A stretch of 64,000 nucleotides of DNA from Thermodesulfovibrio thiophilus DSM 17215 (GTDB taxonomy: Bacteria > Nitrospirota > Thermodesulfovibrionia > Thermodesulfovibrionales > Thermodesulfovibrionaceae): NCBI RefSeq assembly GCF_000423865.1, contig NZ_AUIU01000011.1, positions 62,001 to 126,000 of the forward strand, given 5' to 3'. The notes under the pieces are model-generated. The model worked only from the letters and a program-made list of their open reading frames with translations, searched no databases and was not told the DNA's origin. The position numbers were made by a program, and so were the translations under genes. Position 1 is the first letter of the stretch. Every line of letters starts with the position of its first letter. Below, in pieces: positions 9,405 to 18,553 of this stretch.

Positions 9405-10459
9405 TGAAATCTCCTCGGTGTATATCTACAATACGGATCTTCTTCAAGATAATTATTTTTAAGACAATATGCTCTCGCTCTACATCCTCCACAGACTTTT
9501 ACATATTCACAGACTCCGCAGCGACCTTTGTATGATGCGAAATCTCTTAAAGATTGAAAAAGTTCTGAATTCTCCCATATTTCTTTAAGTGACTGTTTTT
9601 TTATATTACCAGCTGACACTGGAAAGTAGCTGCATGGCATTACATCTCCATCAACATTTATAAGGCAGATTAGTTGGCCTGCTACACATCCTTTTGCGCC
9701 TCCTGTTGAAAACTTTAGTGATCTTCTTTCAAATTTTTTGCCTTCCTTCTTTGCATTTTCAAATATAACTCTATAATACTGAGGTGCACAGGTTGGTCTT
9801 ACAAGCATGTCCTTTTCATTTTTTTCCATCTCATAATGCCAGTTGAGTATCTTTTCATAGTCTTCTTCGTTTATAAGTTCTTCAAGTAATTCTTCAGCTC
9901 TTCCTGTTGGAACAATCATGAACATATACCATGCTGTTGCGCCAAGTTCTTTTGCAAGTTTATAAACTTGTGGGATTGTATCCTGATTTCTCCTTGTAAA
10001 GGATGAATTTATCAAAAAAGGTAAATCGTATTTTTTAAAAAGCCTTGCTGCATTAATTGTTCCCAGAAAAGCACCTTTTTGCTGACGAAAATTATCATGA
10101 ACTTTTTCATTATGTCCATCAAGGCTGAGCGAAACCATTTTTATATCCACATCTTTTAATTTTTTACATATTTCATCATTAACAAGAGTGCCATTTGTGG
10201 CAAGGCAAACTCTCAAGTCCTTTTTGGCTGCGTATTCAGCAATCTCAAAAAAATCGTCTCTTAAAAGTGGTTCTCCACCTGTAAGAACGATAACAGGTCT
10301 GGCATAGGATGTTATATTATCAATGATTCCCTTGCATTCCTCTGTGGATGGGTCAGGATGGTTATGAGCAACTTCTTCTGATGATGACCTGCAATGAATG
10401 CAGTGAAGATTACACCTTCGAGTTATTTCCCATGCTATCCATTTAGGCTCAAACTGCAT
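9401..10459 (-). CDS. Radical SAM/SPASM enzyme, possible haem-synthesis (AhbD/NirJ-like) protein
   Basis: Radical SAM protein of 352 aa. The CxxxCxxC cluster ligands are C16, C20 and C23 (RCNLHCIHC), followed by TGGEPLLR. The C-terminal SPASM-type region holds many cysteines ([38 protein letters not shown]) for extra Fe-S clusters. The overall plan resembles the NirJ/AhbC/AhbD group, which modifies haem side chains, and its stop overlaps hemE. AhbD-type decarboxylation of Fe-coproporphyrin is one candidate reaction. A peptide-modifying SPASM maturase is the alternative, though no precursor peptide gene is visible. There is no Shine-Dalgarno site; a TATAAT lies 5 nt before the ATG, so the transcript may be leaderless. 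Confidence 0.75.
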   Translation of the reverse strand: MQFEPKWIAWEITRRCNLHCIHCRSSSEEVAHNHPDPSTEECKGIIDNITSYARPVIVLTGGEPLLRDDFFEIAEYAAKKDLRVCLATNGTLVNDEICKKLKDVDIKMVSLSLDGHNEKVHDNFRQQKGAFLGTINAARLFKKYDLPFLINSSFTRRNQDTIPQVYKLAKELGATAWYMFMIVPTGRAEELLEELINEEDYEKILNWHYEMEKNEKDMLVRPTCAPQYYRVIFENAKKEGKKFERRSLKFSTGGAKGCVAGQLICLINVDGDVMPCSYFPVSAGNIKKQSLKEIWENSELFQSLRDFASYKGRCGVCEYVKVCGGCRARAYCLKNNYLEEDPYCRYTPRRFQ

Positions 10460-10464
10460 TTTTT

Positions 10465-10470
10465 ATTATA
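10465..10470 (-). promoter_or_regulatory. -10 box directly upstream of the radical SAM-hemE operon
   Basis: On the minus strand TATAAT ends 5 nt before the ATG at 10459, which would put the transcription start at or next to the start codon. No good -35 hexamer is visible at the normal spacing. The rest of the 10460-10584 gap includes a somewhat GC-richer patch (about 10490-10555) that I cannot assign. Confidence 0.4.
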
Positions 10471-10584
10471 ACTTATTTAAGCTATATAACTTCTGCCACT
10501 GAACTCTACTCGAAAGGTGGTTACAAACTGTCGTGAAAGGATAGTCTCTGAAATAAAGAAAATGTTATGTATAAAAAATTTAAT

Positions 10585-11412
10585 TTAAGGAGGAATATCG
10601 ATAAATTTGTTTACTGTTTTATGAATTTCAACTAAAGACTCAATAAGATTTTTAAACTCCTTAAGAGGAATCATATTTGGTCCGTCACAGAGTGCTTTAT
10701 CAGGCTGTGGATGGACTTCAAAAAATAGTCCATCAATACCACAGGCAACTGCGGCTCTACTAAGATAAGGGATGAACTCTTTCTGCCCTGATGAACAAGT
10801 TCCAGCACCTCCAGGAAGCTGAACAGAATGCGTTGCATCAAAAATAACTGGAACTCCCATTGAGCGAATTATTGGAAAACTACGAAAATCAACAACAAGG
10901 TTGTTATAACCAAAACATGTTCCGCGTTCTGTAATCATTATTTGTTTATTACCAGTTGATTTAAGTTTTTCAATAATGTTTGATACATCCCATGGAGCAA
11001 TAAACTGACCTTTTTTTACATTTACAGGTTTTCCTGTTTTTCCAGCTTCTATAAGTAAATCAGTCTGCCTGCATAAAAATGCAGGAATTTGAATAACATC
11101 AAGTATATCCCTTGCAATTTTTATTTCTATAACAGAGTGAACATCGCTTATAATTGGAATATTGAATGTTTCTTTGACTTCGGAGAGAATTTCAACTCCC
11201 TTCTCTATGCCCGGTCCTCTATATGATTTAATTGATGAACGATTTGCTTTATCATAAGAAGCTTTAAAAATAAATGGAATTCTGAGATTTTCAGCAATTT
11301 CTTTTAAAACTGAAGCAGTCTCAAAAACTATATTTTTAGTTTCTATAACACATGGCCCTGCTATAAGAAAAAGCTGATTTTTCTGTATCTTCATATTGGC
11401 AACAGAAAACAC
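10585..11412 (-). CDS. kdsA: 3-deoxy-8-phosphooctulonate (KDO-8-P) synthase
   Basis: Condenses phosphoenolpyruvate with arabinose 5-phosphate to form KDO-8-phosphate for lipopolysaccharide. It has 275 aa. Family motifs include FLIAGPCVIET, FKASYDKANRSS, KKGQFIAPWD, TERGTCFGYNNLV and DATHSVQLPGG. The longest frame starts with GTG at 11412, overlapping the previous stop (TAGTG); an ATG six codons later is an alternative start. Its presence supports a Gram-negative envelope with LPS. It is probably co-transcribed with the lipoprotein gene upstream. Confidence 0.96.
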   Translation of the reverse strand: MFSVANMKIQKNQLFLIAGPCVIETKNIVFETASVLKEIAENLRIPFIFKASYDKANRSSIKSYRGPGIEKGVEILSEVKETFNIPIISDVHSVIEIKIARDILDVIQIPAFLCRQTDLLIEAGKTGKPVNVKKGQFIAPWDVSNIIEKLKSTGNKQIMITERGTCFGYNNLVVDFRSFPIIRSMGVPVIFDATHSVQLPGGAGTCSSGQKEFIPYLSRAAVACGIDGLFFEVHPQPDKALCDGPNMIPLKEFKNLIESLVEIHKTVNKFIDIPP

Positions 11413-12398
11413 TATTTTTTCTGTTGCAGTTCAAAAGCCTTTTTAGCAGCTTCTGCTGCCTTCTTTGCCTCTTCAGCAGCCTTTCTGGCTTCCTCAGCAG
11501 CTCTTTTAGCCTCATCTACATCTTGCGCGGTCTTGTTTTTGTCTTCCTTTGCTTCTACTTTTTTCAATACAGGAGCAACTGCTGGAAGTTTATAACTTCT
11601 TATGTCTGTTGAAGGCTCTCCCTTGTCACTGATTATAACAATTTTACCTGAGTTTCTATCAGATATCCAGAGTTTTCCATTAATCCAGACCATTCCTGCA
11701 GGACTGGTAAGATATCGTGATGTTTCCACATTTTCCATGACGTTTCCACTTACAGGGTCGAGTTTTATAATTTGCACATTATCAGGAGATGGCGCAGGAT
11801 TATTCAAATTTTTTAATCCTCCAACAATTAAATTTTTTCCATCCCATGCAAGAGCTGTGGGTACCGGAACTGGAGAAAGATACTCTGAAACAATTGAACC
11901 ATCTTCTGTTGAGAGTTTAAATATTTTTTTCCTTTTAGAATCAACAACCCAGAGATACTCACCATCAAAAGTTATATCTTCTGGATATATTTTAGTTAAT
12001 GGAATTCTGGTAATGACATCTCCCTGAGGGCTAATTTTAAGAATTCTTCTATTTGCTTCATCTGAAGCCCAGATAAATCCGGTATTACCTGCTGTATTTT
12101 GCCATGCAAGTCCCGTTATGTAAGGTTTGTTTTCTTTGGAAGTGATTGTTATAGGATATCTGTCAAAATAGAAATGACCTTCGTAGCCATAAATTGAGCC
12201 AGCAGTGGCGGTATCAATGTTATCTATAAATGCAATTAACCCTTCTTTGGCAACTAAAAGGTCTTTCCCATCAAAGGCAATACCTGTAGATCCGGTTGGG
12301 ATTGTTTCTCCAGCACCTTGCATATCCACTTTTACCTGTTCTGTGCAACCAGCTAAAGTTATTGATAAAATCATTATTAAAATTAGATACCTAAACAT
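11412..12398 (-). CDS. Putative lipoprotein with NHL/YVTN-type beta-propeller and Ala/Lys-rich helical tail
   Basis: Unrecognised specific function; 328 aa. A lipoprotein signal ends at Cys18 (ITLAGC). Residues about 40-270 contain repeated strands of the type GIAFDGKDLLV, ITFDGEYLWVVDSKRKKIFKL, ALAWDGKNLIVGG and GMVWINGKLWISDRNSGKIV, which look like a six-bladed NHL/YVTN propeller. The last roughly 45 residues are an Ala/Glu/Lys repeat of the form AAEEAKKA, predicted to be a long helix or coiled coil, as in periplasmic linkers. AGGAG lies 6 nt before the ATG. The stop overlaps the kdsA start, so a role in the cell envelope is plausible but unproven. Confidence 0.75.
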   Translation of the reverse strand: MFRYLILIMILSITLAGCTEQVKVDMQGAGETIPTGSTGIAFDGKDLLVAKEGLIAFIDNIDTATAGSIYGYEGHFYFDRYPITITSKENKPYITGLAWQNTAGNTGFIWASDEANRRILKISPQGDVITRIPLTKIYPEDITFDGEYLWVVDSKRKKIFKLSTEDGSIVSEYLSPVPVPTALAWDGKNLIVGGLKNLNNPAPSPDNVQIIKLDPVSGNVMENVETSRYLTSPAGMVWINGKLWISDRNSGKIVIISDKGEPSTDIRSYKLPAVAPVLKKVEAKEDKNKTAQDVDEAKRAAEEARKAAEEAKKAAEAAKKAFELQQKK

Positions 12399-12441
12399 CT
12401 TAGCTCCTGATTTAGAAAAAATTTTTTTAATTATACATTAA

Positions 12442-13806
12442 TTATGAAATTGTTTCAATTATACAATTTTTTATTACATTAAGCAACCTGTCAAGATTGT
12501 CAACAGAAATTACAAGAGGTGGCATAATAACAATCACATCTCCAAGAGGTCTGAGCCATACTCCGTATTTTCTTGCCAGTCTGACCACTTTCAATCCAGC
12601 CTTCTCTTTATACGAAAAAGGTTCTTTTGTCTTCTTATCTTTTACAAGTTCAATTCCAGCTATCAATCCTTTCTGTCTTACATCTCCAACATTTTCAAGC
12701 TGTGCTATTTCATTAAGTCTTTCTCTTAAAAGTTCAATTTTTGCTGATAGATTTTCAATGGTTCTTTCTTTTTCAAATATATCAAGATTTGCTATAGCAG
12801 CTGCACAGGCCAGAGGATTTCCAGTATAGGAATGACCGTGATAAAATGTTTTTCTCTCTTCAATATCACCTAAAAACGCATTAAATATTTTTTTTCTCAC
12901 AACTGTCACGGCAAGTGGCATATAACCGTTTGTTATTCCCTTGCTCAGACATATAATATCAGGTGTTACTTCCTCATGCTCGCAGGCAAACATTTTTCCT
13001 GTTCTGCCAAAACCTGTTGCAACTTCATCAGCAATCAGTAGGACTTCATATTTAGTGCAGAGCTGTTTTAATCCTTTTAGGTAACCTTCAGGCCACACAA
13101 TTATTCCACCAGCACATTGCACAAGAGGTTCAATAATAACCGCAGCTATTTTTTCTCTATTTTCTTTGAGAATTTGTTCCATTTCATTTAGACAGGCAAA
13201 GTTACAGGATGGAAAGCTCAGCTTAAACTCACAACGATAGCAGTATGGAGCAGATGCCTGAATTGATCTATTCAGAAGTGGTTTATAAACTTTATGAAAA
13301 AGCTCAACTCCACCAACACTAACTGCACCAATTGTATCTCCATGATAGCCTTCTTTTAAGCTTACAAAGGTATCCTTTCCTTTTATACCGAGATTTGTCC
13401 AGTATTGGTAGGCAATTTTGAGAGCAATATCCACAGCTGTAGAACCGTTGTCAGAGTAAAATATTTTTATGAGTGGATCACCCGATGAAAGATGTCTAAC
13501 AAGCAGGTCAGCAAGTTTTTTTGCAAGAATAATGCTTGGTTCATTGCACAGTCCAAGCAGTGTTGAGTGCGCGATTTTATCAAGCTGTGATTTTATTGCT
13601 TCGTCAATCTCTGATTTGCGATGTCCATGAATGTTAACCCACAGTGATGATACTCCGTCAAGATACCATTTCCCATCAATATCTTTTATGAAACAGTCTC
13701 TTCCTTCGGTGATTATCACTGGTTCTTCTTCAAGCCAGTATTTCATCTGTGTGAATGGATGCCAGATATAATTTTTATCCCATTCAATCAATGTTTTTTT
13801 GTCCAT
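12442..13806 (-). CDS. bioA: Adenosylmethionine-8-amino-7-oxononanoate aminotransferase
   Basis: PLP-dependent transamination of KAPA to DAPA in biotin synthesis, usually with SAM as amino donor. It has 454 aa. BioA-type features are the N-terminal WDKNYIWHPFTQMKYW, the GYHGDTIGAVSVGG motif and the catalytic Lys in ICLSKGITNGYMPL. AGGAG lies before the ATG. No other bio gene is nearby, but two biotin-dependent pyruvate carboxylase genes lie upstream on the same strand, so biotin supply and use sit together. Other class III aminotransferases are possible but less likely given the N-terminal motif. Confidence 0.92.
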   Translation of the reverse strand: MDKKTLIEWDKNYIWHPFTQMKYWLEEEPVIITEGRDCFIKDIDGKWYLDGVSSLWVNIHGHRKSEIDEAIKSQLDKIAHSTLLGLCNEPSIILAKKLADLLVRHLSSGDPLIKIFYSDNGSTAVDIALKIAYQYWTNLGIKGKDTFVSLKEGYHGDTIGAVSVGGVELFHKVYKPLLNRSIQASAPYCYRCEFKLSFPSCNFACLNEMEQILKENREKIAAVIIEPLVQCAGGIIVWPEGYLKGLKQLCTKYEVLLIADEVATGFGRTGKMFACEHEEVTPDIICLSKGITNGYMPLAVTVVRKKIFNAFLGDIEERKTFYHGHSYTGNPLACAAAIANLDIFEKERTIENLSAKIELLRERLNEIAQLENVGDVRQKGLIAGIELVKDKKTKEPFSYKEKAGLKVVRLARKYGVWLRPLGDVIVIMPPLVISVDNLDRLLNVIKNCIIETIS

Positions 13807-13815
13807 TTATACTCC

Positions 13816-14271
13816 TCACAAACTGGTTGATAGTTTTTTGGAAACTTCATATAAATATCTTACAAATTCTCCAGAGGAAAGATTTTCAGGGACTGTTTCA
13901 TTTAAAAGCATTGCTCTGAAAATCTTTTTTAAAAGCTCTGACGGAGCAAATTTTTTTATCTGTTCACCTAAAGTTTCTATATACTTATAAATTATAAAGG
14001 ACTCTGAGTACCATAGTTCATCCTTGAGAGGATTAACATGTTGACATGATAAATTTTTAAGAGTTTCCGGAGTAGCATTATTTGATATAATTAGTGCTCT
14101 TATATCGTTATTGAGTGTCTGTAACCCTTTCACCGCGGGATTCTGTCCGAGCCTGTGTCTTCCTTTTGTAATTGCCGAAAACCTGTTTATATTAACTCCA
14201 GAGCAGTAAAGATGTTTATCACCATCAAATGGCTTTATAACAAAATAAACAAATTCATTAATGAATTCCAT
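13816..14271 (-). CDS. Hypothetical protein, 151 aa
   Basis: I do not recognise this protein. It is soluble, with no signal peptide or membrane segment. It begins MEFINEFVYFVIKPFDGDKH, has a basic patch (ITKGRHRLGQNPAVKG) and ends in a predicted helical region. No JAB metalloprotease motif and no C-terminal Gly-Gly are present, so it is neither an obvious deubiquitinase-like partner nor a ubiquitin-like protein for the E1-type enzyme 5 nt upstream. It lies between that gene and bioA with gaps of 5 and 9 nt, so it is almost certainly co-expressed. Codon use matches its neighbours, which supports a real gene. Confidence 0.7.
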   Translation of the reverse strand: MEFINEFVYFVIKPFDGDKHLYCSGVNINRFSAITKGRHRLGQNPAVKGLQTLNNDIRALIISNNATPETLKNLSCQHVNPLKDELWYSESFIIYKYIETLGEQIKKFAPSELLKKIFRAMLLNETVPENLSSGEFVRYLYEVSKKLSTSL

Positions 14272-14276
14272 AAATA

Positions 14277-14996
14277 CTATATATCCTTACAGATAATGCA
14301 ATGAGGATCTTTACGAGCAGTGAAACTCTTGAAATCGCAGCTTATTCCATCCCACACAAGTAATTTATTTTTTAAATTTTTTCCGATTCCAACAATGTAT
14401 TTTATTGCTTCCAGTGCCTGAAGTGCACCAATCACTCCAGGAGTTACTCCTAACACAGGGAAAGTCTCCTTGGGTGGTGCTTCGGGGAAAAGACATTTAA
14501 GGCATGGAGTTTCAGGTGGTTGAATGAAACTTAACATTCCCTGCATTCCATAAATTGCTCCAAAAACCAGAGGGATTCTGTTTTTTATTGCAACCTTATT
14601 TAAAATATATCTTGTTTCAAGATTATCCATGCAGTCCATTATTATTACTGCATTTCCTATAAGTTTTGAAGCATTTTCATCGGTTATTTTCTCTGTAATC
14701 GCAATAACTTCTACATCAGGATTTATTGCAGTCAGAGTTATTTTGGCTGATAATGCTTTGTTTATCCCGATTCTTGTATGGCTGTGTAGTATCTGCCTGT
14801 TTAAATTTGTTATTTCAACACTGTCAAAGTCACAGATAATTATTTTACCCACGCCTGCAACCGCAAGATAGATTGAGACAGGGCTTCCAAGTCCACCGGC
14901 ACCAGCTATGAAAATAGTTGAGTTGTTAAGTTTTCTCTGTCCTTCCTCTCCCCAGCCATCTATAAGCATTTGACGGCTATATCTTAAAAAATCCAC
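14277..14996 (-). CDS. E1-like adenylyltransferase (ThiF/MoeB/HesA family)
   Basis: ATP-dependent enzyme that adenylates the C-terminal glycine of a ubiquitin-like sulfur carrier such as MoaD or ThiS. It has 239 aa. The Rossmann motif GAGGLG lies at 32-37, followed by the DSVEITNLNRQILH motif. Two CxxC pairs, CLKC (about 167-170) and CIIC near the C-terminus, would bind zinc. No rhodanese domain is fused. The start is GTG at 14996, inside the trpS 3' end, with GGAGG 7 nt upstream. No carrier-protein gene lies beside it, so thiamine versus molybdopterin (or another thiolation route) cannot be decided from this window. Confidence 0.88.
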   Translation of the reverse strand: MDFLRYSRQMLIDGWGEEGQRKLNNSTIFIAGAGGLGSPVSIYLAVAGVGKIIICDFDSVEITNLNRQILHSHTRIGINKALSAKITLTAINPDVEVIAITEKITDENASKLIGNAVIIMDCMDNLETRYILNKVAIKNRIPLVFGAIYGMQGMLSFIQPPETPCLKCLFPEAPPKETFPVLGVTPGVIGALQALEAIKYIVGIGKNLKNKLLVWDGISCDFKSFTARKDPHCIICKDI

Positions 14997-15970
14997 CCGA
15001 TTACCTCCTTCATTTCCTTAAGCGTTTCACCTGCAACTTTTTTTGCTTTTTTTGAGCCTTCATGGGCAATATCAATGAGAAGTGATGGATTATTTATCAG
15101 TTCCTGCCGTTTTTCCCAGATAGGCCGTAAAGTTTCAATAACATGTTTTATTAATATCTTTTTACAATCAATACAACCAATTGAGGCAGTTGTACACCCT
15201 ATGGTAATTTCTTTTTTTTCATCCTCAGTTGAAAATATTTTATGGAGGTCAAATACAGGACATTTTGCCGGATCTCCTTTGTCTGTTCTTCTTTTTCTGG
15301 CAGGATCAGTTACCATTGTTGAGATTTTTTCTGTTACAATTGTTTGATTATCGCTTAAATATATGGCGTTACCATAGCTTTTTGACATTTTTCGTCCATC
15401 TGTGCCGGGAACTTTAGGGAAATCTGTAAGAAGTGCTTCAGGTTCAGGAAAAAACTCGTTTTCATAAAGATAGTTAAATCTTCTCGCTATCTCTCTTGAT
15501 AATTCAAGATGCGGAATCTGATCAACTCCAACAGGAACATATTTAGCTCTGTAAATTATAATATCAGCAGTTTGAAGTACAGGATATCCCAGAAATCCAT
15601 ATGTATCAAGATCTTTATCTTTTATCTGTTCTTTTTTCTCTTTATAAGTTGGTACTCTTTCAAGCCATCCCAGAGGTGTTATCATACTCAAAAATACATG
15701 GAGCTCTGAATGCTCAGGAATCTGAGATTGTATAAAAATTGTTGATTTTTCAGGGTTAAGACCTGCTGCAATGAAATTCATAAGGAGGTCAACTGTATAT
15801 TCTTTTATCTGATAAGGATTTCCATATCCTGTTGTGAGGGCATGCAAGTCTGCCACAAAAAAGTAGCATTCATATTTATCCTGAAGTCTTATCCAGTTTG
15901 ACAGTGCACCTATTAGATTGCCAAGATGAAGCGGTCCACTTGGTTGTATTCCGCTTAAAACTCTATCCAT
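14984..15970 (-). CDS. trpS: Tryptophan-tRNA ligase
   Basis: Class I aminoacyl-tRNA synthetase that charges tRNA-Trp. It has 328 aa, typical of the bacterial form. The HIGH-like motif is PSGPLHLGN near residue 11 and the KMSKS loop is GRKMSKSYGN near 195. AGGAGG lies upstream of the ATG. A CxxC pair in the late insert (IGCIDCKK) may bind zinc or a cluster, as reported for some TrpRS. It overlaps the E1-like gene by 13 nt and follows the M50 protease gene by 11 nt. Confidence 0.97.
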   Translation of the reverse strand: MDRVLSGIQPSGPLHLGNLIGALSNWIRLQDKYECYFFVADLHALTTGYGNPYQIKEYTVDLLMNFIAAGLNPEKSTIFIQSQIPEHSELHVFLSMITPLGWLERVPTYKEKKEQIKDKDLDTYGFLGYPVLQTADIIIYRAKYVPVGVDQIPHLELSREIARRFNYLYENEFFPEPEALLTDFPKVPGTDGRKMSKSYGNAIYLSDNQTIVTEKISTMVTDPARKRRTDKGDPAKCPVFDLHKIFSTEDEKKEITIGCTTASIGCIDCKKILIKHVIETLRPIWEKRQELINNPSLLIDIAHEGSKKAKKVAGETLKEMKEVIGWIF

Positions 15971-15981
15971 TCAAATGCCTC

Positions 15982-16638
15982 CTAGAAAAATGAAATAATA
16001 CTGAAAAAAAGCTTAACCAGCGGCCATACAAATACGCTGGTTAAGCCTGTAACAATCATAAGTATAACAATTAAAGAACCAAACGGTTCGATTCTTTCCA
16101 TCATCTCTGAATATCTTACAGGTAGAACTCCTATTATGATTCTACCGCCATCAAGAGGTGGTATTGGAATTAAATTGAATGCGGCCAGAACAATATTTAT
16201 CATAATAGTGGCTTTAAAAATTAAGATTAAAGGTTCAAAAATAAAATTAGGAATTGCTCCCATAAAAGGCAAAAGAACCCATTTCAAAATAATTGTACAT
16301 GCAATTGCAAGCAATAGATTGGCAAGTGGTCCTCCCGCGGCTGTTATAGCCATACCAATTTTTGGATTTTTAAAGTTATATGGGTTAACAGGCACAGGCT
16401 TGGCATACCCAAAAACCCATTGTCCACTTGTGAGAACAAGAAGAAGAAAAGGCATGATGATTGTTCCAAAAAGATCAATATGGGAGATGGGATTAAGAGT
16501 AAGTCTTCCTGAAAACTTTGCTGTGTTATCCCCGAGTTTATAAGCAACCCAACCATGTGCAAGTTCATGGAACACAATAGCAATTAGTATTGCTGGTGCT
16601 GAAATTAATATTTCTCGTAAAATCACGCCAAAATCCAT
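15982..16638 (-). CDS. Site-2 protease family (M50) membrane metalloprotease
   Basis: Intramembrane zinc metalloprotease, 218 aa, of the small PDZ-less S2P type (Pfam Peptidase_M50). HELAH at 24-28 in the first membrane helix supplies the two zinc His and the catalytic Glu. The third ligand lies in the NLIPIPPLDGGRI motif around residue 150-160. Four to six hydrophobic helices are visible. The ATG overlaps the pycB stop (TAATG). Genes of this type often lie next to trpS; its substrates are unknown, and a role in cleaving membrane-bound regulators is only a family expectation. Confidence 0.9.
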   Translation of the reverse strand: MDFGVILREILISAPAILIAIVFHELAHGWVAYKLGDNTAKFSGRLTLNPISHIDLFGTIIMPFLLLVLTSGQWVFGYAKPVPVNPYNFKNPKIGMAITAAGGPLANLLLAIACTIILKWVLLPFMGAIPNFIFEPLILIFKATIMINIVLAAFNLIPIPPLDGGRIIIGVLPVRYSEMMERIEPFGSLIVILMIVTGLTSVFVWPLVKLFFSIISFF

Positions 16639-18464
16639 TATCTTATCCTTATAATTACTTCATCAGGGTTGACCATATCACCTTCTTTTACATAAATCTC
16701 TTCAACCATGCCATCAACTGGTGAGTGAATCTCATTTTCCATTTTCATAGCTTCAACAATGACAACTGTATCACCTGCTTTTACTGTATCACCTTTTTTG
16801 ACTGTTATTTTGATAATAGTACCGGGCATTGGTGATGTTATATCTCCTGGCTGAGAAGGTCTTGGCCTTACTGATTCTTTTGGTTTGAGTTCAACCTTGC
16901 CTTCCTCGCTTGGAACAACCTCTTGAAGAGGTTCAACAATGACTTCTACAAGTTGATTGTTCACATAAAGAAAATATGGTCTTTTACCATCTACCTTATG
17001 TCCTTTGCCTCCAACTTTTACATGATATGATTCACCATAAAGATTAATTATAAATTCAGTTGGAGCAAGACTTGTCGTAGTTTTAACCTCTTCCTTCACT
17101 GGTTCAACTACTTCCTCTTTAATTCCTTTTTCCTTTGCTTCAAGAAACTCAAGGAATATTTTTGGAAATAGGCAATAACTTAAAACATCTTCATCTGAAC
17201 GGGCTTTGTCTTTAAGCTCAGCCTTTGCTTTTTCAAACTCTGGTTCCAGCAAATCTGCGGGTCTTACTGTGATGAATTCTTCATCTCCAAGAATCTTTTT
17301 GCGTATTTCTTCATTAACAGGTGCAGGAGGTTTTCCATAAAGGCCTTTGAAATAATTTTTGGTTTCTGTTGTTACCATTTTGTATCTTTCACCTGTGAGA
17401 ACATTCAGGGTTGCCTGAGTGCCAACAATCTGGCTTGATGGAGTGACAAGAGGGGGATAACCGAAGTCTTCCCTTACTCTTGGAATCTCTTCCATAACTT
17501 CCTTTATTCTATGCAGAGCATTTTGTTCTCTTAGTTGATTAACAAGATTACTCAACATTCCACCGGGAACCTGGTATACAATTACTTTAGGATCTGGGCC
17601 TGTGTATTCGCTTTCAAGATGTCTGTATTTTTTCCTGACTTCGTAAAAATAATCAGCAATCTCATCAAGAAGTTGCATATTAAACCCCGGATCCCTGCCT
17701 GTTTCTTTAAGAATATGAGATATTGTTTCAAGCGGTGGCTGAGATGTTCCTCCAGCCATTGTTGAAATTGCAGTATCAACAATATCTACACCTGCTTCAA
17801 TTGCTTTAATTGTTGTTGCTACAGCCATTCCAGCAGTATCATGAGTGTGCAGATGAATTGGCAAATCTATTTCTGCTTTGAGCCTTTTCACGAGTTCATA
17901 AGCGGTATATGGAGTAAGAAGACCTGCCATGTCTTTTATGCATATTATATGAGCTCCCATGTCTCTTAGTTTTTTAGCAATGTCAACAAAGTAGTCAATT
18001 GTATAGATTGGACCAATTGTATAACATAAGGATGCTTCGACAGTACCTCCATATTTTAAGGTGGCTTCGATAGTTTTTTCCATGTTTCTTAGGTCATTTA
18101 GAGCATCAAAAATTCTTAAAATATCAATTCCATTTTCAATAGTTTTTTCTACAAATTTTTCAGCAACATCGTCAGGATAATGTCTGTACCCTACAAGATT
18201 CTGGCCTCTGAGAAGCATCTGAAGCTTTGTTTTTTTAACAAGTTTTCTGATTGTTCTCAATCTTTCCCATGGGTCTTCTCTGAGGAATCTCAAACAACTA
18301 TCAAAAGTAGCACCTCCCCATACCTCAAGGGCATGAAAGCCTACCTGGTCCATTTTTTCAGCAATAGGAGCAATATCTTCAAGTTTAAGTCTTGTGGCAT
18401 GAAGGCTCTGATGGGCATCCCTGAAAGTTGTATCCATTATTTTAACTGCTGATCTTTGTAACAC
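16638..18464 (-). CDS. pycB: Pyruvate carboxylase subunit B / oxaloacetate decarboxylase alpha-like
   Basis: Carboxyltransferase plus biotin carrier subunit, 608 aa. The N-terminal HMGL-like carboxyltransferase domain starts with MDTTFRDAHQS (metal-binding Asp), followed by the conserved C-terminal carboxylase region. A Pro/Glu/Lys-rich linker (about 440-540) leads to a biotinyl domain with the biotin Lys in EAMKMENEIH near residue 574. The start is GTG at 18464, with GGGAGG about 10 nt upstream. Pairing with a biotin carboxylase gene 89 nt upstream indicates two-subunit pyruvate carboxylase, giving oxaloacetate from pyruvate. Na+-pumping oxaloacetate decarboxylase is less likely because no beta or gamma membrane subunit is nearby. 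Confidence 0.9.
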   Translation of the reverse strand: MLQRSAVKIMDTTFRDAHQSLHATRLKLEDIAPIAEKMDQVGFHALEVWGGATFDSCLRFLREDPWERLRTIRKLVKKTKLQMLLRGQNLVGYRHYPDDVAEKFVEKTIENGIDILRIFDALNDLRNMEKTIEATLKYGGTVEASLCYTIGPIYTIDYFVDIAKKLRDMGAHIICIKDMAGLLTPYTAYELVKRLKAEIDLPIHLHTHDTAGMAVATTIKAIEAGVDIVDTAISTMAGGTSQPPLETISHILKETGRDPGFNMQLLDEIADYFYEVRKKYRHLESEYTGPDPKVIVYQVPGGMLSNLVNQLREQNALHRIKEVMEEIPRVREDFGYPPLVTPSSQIVGTQATLNVLTGERYKMVTTETKNYFKGLYGKPPAPVNEEIRKKILGDEEFITVRPADLLEPEFEKAKAELKDKARSDEDVLSYCLFPKIFLEFLEAKEKGIKEEVVEPVKEEVKTTTSLAPTEFIINLYGESYHVKVGGKGHKVDGKRPYFLYVNNQLVEVIVEPLQEVVPSEEGKVELKPKESVRPRPSQPGDITSPMPGTIIKITVKKGDTVKAGDTVVIVEAMKMENEIHSPVDGMVEEIYVKEGDMVNPDEVIIRIR

Positions 18465-18553
18465 TTTTTAAATACCTCCCTTTATATCAAGCCTGCTTTC
18501 AGATTTAAAAATTCAGAACAAAAAAATTATTGAAGATCTAAAGAGTCTCCTCC

